A stretch of 64,000 bases of DNA from Erythroxylum novogranatense. Lineage: Eukaryota > Streptophyta > Magnoliopsida > Malpighiales > Erythroxylaceae. The notes beneath the pieces are model-generated. The model searched no databases. It worked only from the letters and a program-made list of their open reading frames with translations, and was not told where the DNA came from. How positions within the stretch are numbered: position 1 is the stretch's first letter; each line of letters begins with the position of its first letter. Of the stretch, positions 60,830-64,000 are shown in pieces. Location: NCBI GenBank assembly GCA_029891385.1, contig CM057233.1:10667460-10731459 (forward strand), in the 5' to 3' direction. A program made the translations under genes and the position numbers.

Positions 60830-61640
60830 GTTTTTATTTTTCTTTATTAATGATGTTATAATTATGAGCTAAACTTTTGTTGGTACTTTGATTAGATGAA
60901 TTATGAAATATAAGTTGAGTGATTTTATTTTAACTTAATTCACTCTTTAGTTTCATTGGGATTCAATTATGCCTTCTTAATTATTCTTGAATTAATATTG
61001 CTACCATATTATTTCATATATTATTTCATGCAATTGAGATTGAGAAATTGTTTTGTATAAATGGATGTACCATAATTGAAAGGATTTGCTTACAAACCTA
61101 GTAATAGGTTGATATAAATCCTTTGAATTAAGGTTAAATCTAATATTGAAATTCACAAATTGATTAATGTAATCATAGGAGATTTAATTAGAAAGAGGTT
61201 TCAGTTAATCAAACAACAATTAGTTGTTAATAGTCTTAAAAGATATTAACAAGGATAAGATGTTAATATTCTTGAGAAAGATATTAATATAAGAAAAGAA
61301 TTTTCACAATCCAATGAACTAAAAGTTAAATTGATTTGTAAAATCATGATTGCATGAAAGTCCTAGGCAGATTTAAATCTAGGTACCAATATTATTTTTA
61401 ATTGTTTCTTAGTTTAATCCTCATTCTAGTTAGTTAATTGTGTTCATCCATTTTACTTTATTATTTTAATTTTGTATTTTTTTATCCTAAACACCATAAT
61501 TTGTTAGGCTAGATAATAGAAATATGGTAAGTATTAGTTTTTCTAGTCTTCATGGTGTCAATTTGTAGTTTTCAGTATTAGCTACAACTAAATCATACTT
61601 TTGATTTAAAACATAGAATTACACATTAGTCACTAATATC
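60830..61640 (+). mobile_element. Third Athila-type LTR, 3' part
   Basis: It matches 27720-28470 over most of its length: ATTGAGATTGAGAAATTGTT against AAAGATTGAGAAATTCTAGG, then ACAAATTGATTAATG, then GGCAGATTTAAATCTAGGTA near 61365. Near 61505 it has TTAGGCTAGATAATAGAAAT against the same motif at 28352. It is an LTR of the same family without a body attached in this window. Confidence 0.7.
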
Positions 61641-62087
61641 ACCACTTCTTTCAATTGGTAGCTTGGATTTGATTCTAGTTGATTTTTTATTAGACTTTTA
61701 GGCTAGATAATAGAAATATGGTAAGTGTTAGTTCTTCTACTCTTCACAGTGTCAATCTGTAGTTGTCAGTACTAGCTACAACTACATCATACTTTTGATT
61801 TAAAACATAAAATTACACGTTAGTCACTAATATCACCACTTCTTTCAATTGGTAGCTTGGATTTGATTCTAGCTGATTTTTAATTAGACTTTTAGGCTAG
61901 ATAATAGAAATATGGTAAGTATTAGTTCTTCTAGTCTTTATAGTGTCAATCTGTAGTTGTCAGTACTAGCTACAACTACATCATACTTTTGATTTAAAAC
62001 ATAAAATTACACATTAGTCACTAATATCACCACTTCTTTCAATTGGTAGCTTGGATTTGATTCTAGCTAATTTTTTATTAGATTTTT
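61505..62087 (+). repeat. 194-bp unit in three tandem copies across an LTR/PBS junction
   Basis: Units start TAGGCTAGATAATAGAAATA at 61505, 61699 and 61893, exactly 194 bp apart. The unit begins inside the Athila LTR, and its second half (TTCAATTGGTAGCTTGGATT) lies where the PBS should be. Units 2 and 3 are more alike than either is to unit 1. Confidence 0.93.
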
Positions 62088-62449
62088 CCTTTAAAGAATC
62101 TTCAAATATTAACTTGAATTAATTTGATGGTGATTTTCTAGTAGAGTTGCTATTTAAAGACTTCTCATTGCCCTTTTGGAGTTTATTCATTGTCTCTTAC
62201 TAAAATTTATAGATTTAAACTCCTATTATGCCAAAATTTTCCTCCTACATATTATAGAAATAACCTCATAGGATAGTTTCTACTTCACATATACATACAC
62301 TACTTTACTTTTTCTTGATAGGATATAATAGAGCACTCAAATGTTTGTTTGTCTTTTTCAATTTTGTTAAACCATCATTGATTCCATTCATTCGAATTTT
62401 GTAATATAATTGTCATATCCTAGTTTGATTATTGTACTATATAATGTGT
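62088..62449. other. No recognisable feature
   Basis: AT-rich DNA between the triplicated repeat and the next LTR-like region; no motif seen. Confidence 0.4.
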
Positions 62450-64000
62450 TGTACATGCATTTCATAGAGTATGCTTTATTTATGGTATACTATAGTAATT
62501 TAAGCATTGAAATGTATTATTTAGGTTATAACGAAGATCACGGAATGAGTCCAAATGAGCTTTAAAAGCCCTGAAATGTGCTTTGAGGATTTAGGTGACA
62601 CTTTTGAATAAAATTTGAACGATTTTAGTGAATAGTATTTTTATATGAATAGTAAATCTTGATGAATAGTATTTCTACTTGGATAGTGATTTTCGAACCC
62701 AACCTTGAAAATTTGAAAAATACCCAGTTCTAATGATATTGAGATGGATCAAAAATAAGCCCGATCAGATAAATTTTGGAAATTCCAAAAGTTTAGGGTT
62801 AAAATGCTCTTTTTGGAATATAATAGGTATTGAGGATTTTAAACCAATTGGAAAGTTTTCAGTATCCAATCAATAACTAGTGACCCTAATTGGAGTATTT
62901 CATGGTTAATTTGATGATAAAACGATTGTGGAATAATTTCAAGATTTAATTTGATTAGTTAGTGAAATAAATACATTAAAGGGCAATTTGTTCTTTTTGT
63001 ACTTATTAAAGGCAATTTGGTATTTCTACATGATATTAGTGGATTGATGAGTCATTAGAGATGACCAATGAGAAAATGACGTGTGTGATGAGTCATTAGA
63101 GACAACCGATAAGAAAGTGACTTATGTAAAGCATTAAAGAGTATAAAAAGTATGAATTAAGACATACGTTGATTCATTTGGTGAGTAGCCGTGAGAAAGC
63201 ATCGTTAAAGAGCCCAAAAAATTAAAGAAAAGTAGAGAGAAGCAAGGAGAAATGTTGACCATTTTTGGAGAAAGGAGGGAAGAGAGAGAAAAAAGGAAAG
63301 AAAAGAAGAAAAAGAAGAGGACGTTTTGACTATGGCATAGAGAAGTGTTCCAAAGAGATTTTCATGCTCTTCTACCTCCTCCAATCAAGCATCCAACAAG
63401 ATCCCATACCCATCCAAGTAAAGAGGAACAAGAAAATGGTTGGTAAGATCATTAATTTTGCTAAAAAATATTGATTTGTTGGTTTATAGTTGAGTTTTAG
63501 TTTTGAAGGCGTGAATTGCACCCTTTTGATGTGATACGATGGTTTTATTGCATTGGAAGTAATTTGGAGAAGAAAATTCAAGAAAACTAATGTGTGAAAC
63601 CTTAGTCAAAGGTGAGATCTATTGCCTAATATTAGTTTTCCATTAATGAAAGAAAAACCATGGAAATGATTAGATGAGTTTTCAACCAAGGTTAAGGTTT
63701 TTAAGGTGTTATGATCCAAATCTATTTTGGTAATTTATGATGTTCATAACATGATTTTGATGCTAATGAAGTAAAGAAACGATTTGGAATTGGTTTTGGT
63801 TGAAATTCAGCCAAAGGTGCTTGATTTTGTAAAATTTATTAATGAAATTTTACCGCTTAAATGTGTGTATTAAAATGTCATGGAAGTAAATTTGGATTGG
63901 TTTTAAGTGTTAGAAATCAAATAGAATGGAATTGGAAAAGTTAAATGTCAAATATGTTAAGTTTAGCCTTAAGGGCATTTTTGCTATAAAAGTATGGTTG
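62450..64000 (+). mobile_element. Probable Tekay/Del-like LTR, truncated by the window end
   Basis: It has the look of the U3 side of a Del-type LTR: GAGTCCAAATGAGCTTTAAA near 62545, CTTTGAGGATTTAGGTGACA at about 62581, and GAATAGTA repeated several times between 62632 and 62690. A long purine-rich AAGAAGAAAAAGAAGAGG stretch at about 63255-63330 matches the place of a similar purine tract in the solo LTR (36685-36760). The start point is uncertain. The 69-codon frame at 63265-63474 is a translation of that purine tract and was not called. Confidence 0.5.

Noticed and set aside
63265..63474. Lys/Arg-rich 69-codon frame
   Set aside because: Translation of a purine-rich tract that also occurs, without a frame, in the other Tekay-like LTR at 36685-36760.

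Overview
The window is nuclear DNA of a flowering plant. It has two spliced or nuclear-type genes of plant families, and almost everything else is plant LTR retrotransposon lineages (Copia Angela and SIRE; Ty3/gypsy Tat, Athila and Tekay/Del) plus an L1-type LINE. No rRNA, tRNA, CRISPR or prokaryote-like operon was seen. The species cannot be told from the sequence alone.

Layout. 1-3160: 3' end of an Angela-type Copia element (decayed pol, polypurine tract, 1.86-kb 3' LTR). 4869-5210: an intact 113-aa gene for the ESSS/NDUFB11-type accessory subunit of mitochondrial complex I. 6553-16468: a complete Tat-lineage Ty3/gypsy element with two ~395-bp LTRs, PBS, PPT and 5-bp target duplication AGAAG. 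It carries gag-pro-RT-RH-INT remnants, a 60-bp tandem array and a long antisense ORF region. 18000-22900: a seven-coding-exon gene (793 aa deduced) of the plant 'nucleolar protein gar2-related'/dilute-domain-like family, with 5'-UTR introns and one GC-AG intron. 23165-27010: L1-like LINE on the minus strand. 27214-41745: Athila-type non-autonomous sequence, interrupted by a SIRE solo LTR that is itself interrupted by a 4.36-kb Tekay/Del-like solo LTR. 45690-47660: 3' end of a SIRE-type Copia element. 48103-53202: a Tekay/Del-type chromovirus on the minus strand with gag only. It sits in a tandem-repeated Athila LTR whose element body (second gag-pro copy) continues to 59812. 60830-62087: a further Athila-type LTR with a 194-bp unit triplicated at its PBS end. 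62450-64000: start of another Tekay-like LTR.

The two genes are the only parts likely to be under host selection. From memory, their homologues are direct neighbours in Arabidopsis (AT2G42310/AT2G42320 and AT3G57785/AT3G57780), so the pair looks like old microsynteny pushed apart by the Tat insertion. The rest is a nested insertion record. Relative order can be read from three target-site duplications with reconstructable empty sites. No convincing new biological system was found. The best leads are the antisense ORF with its own TATA box, the palindrome array in the SIRE LTR, the triplicated LTR/PBS junction, and a pair of Athila gag-pro copies sharing the same structure without RT.
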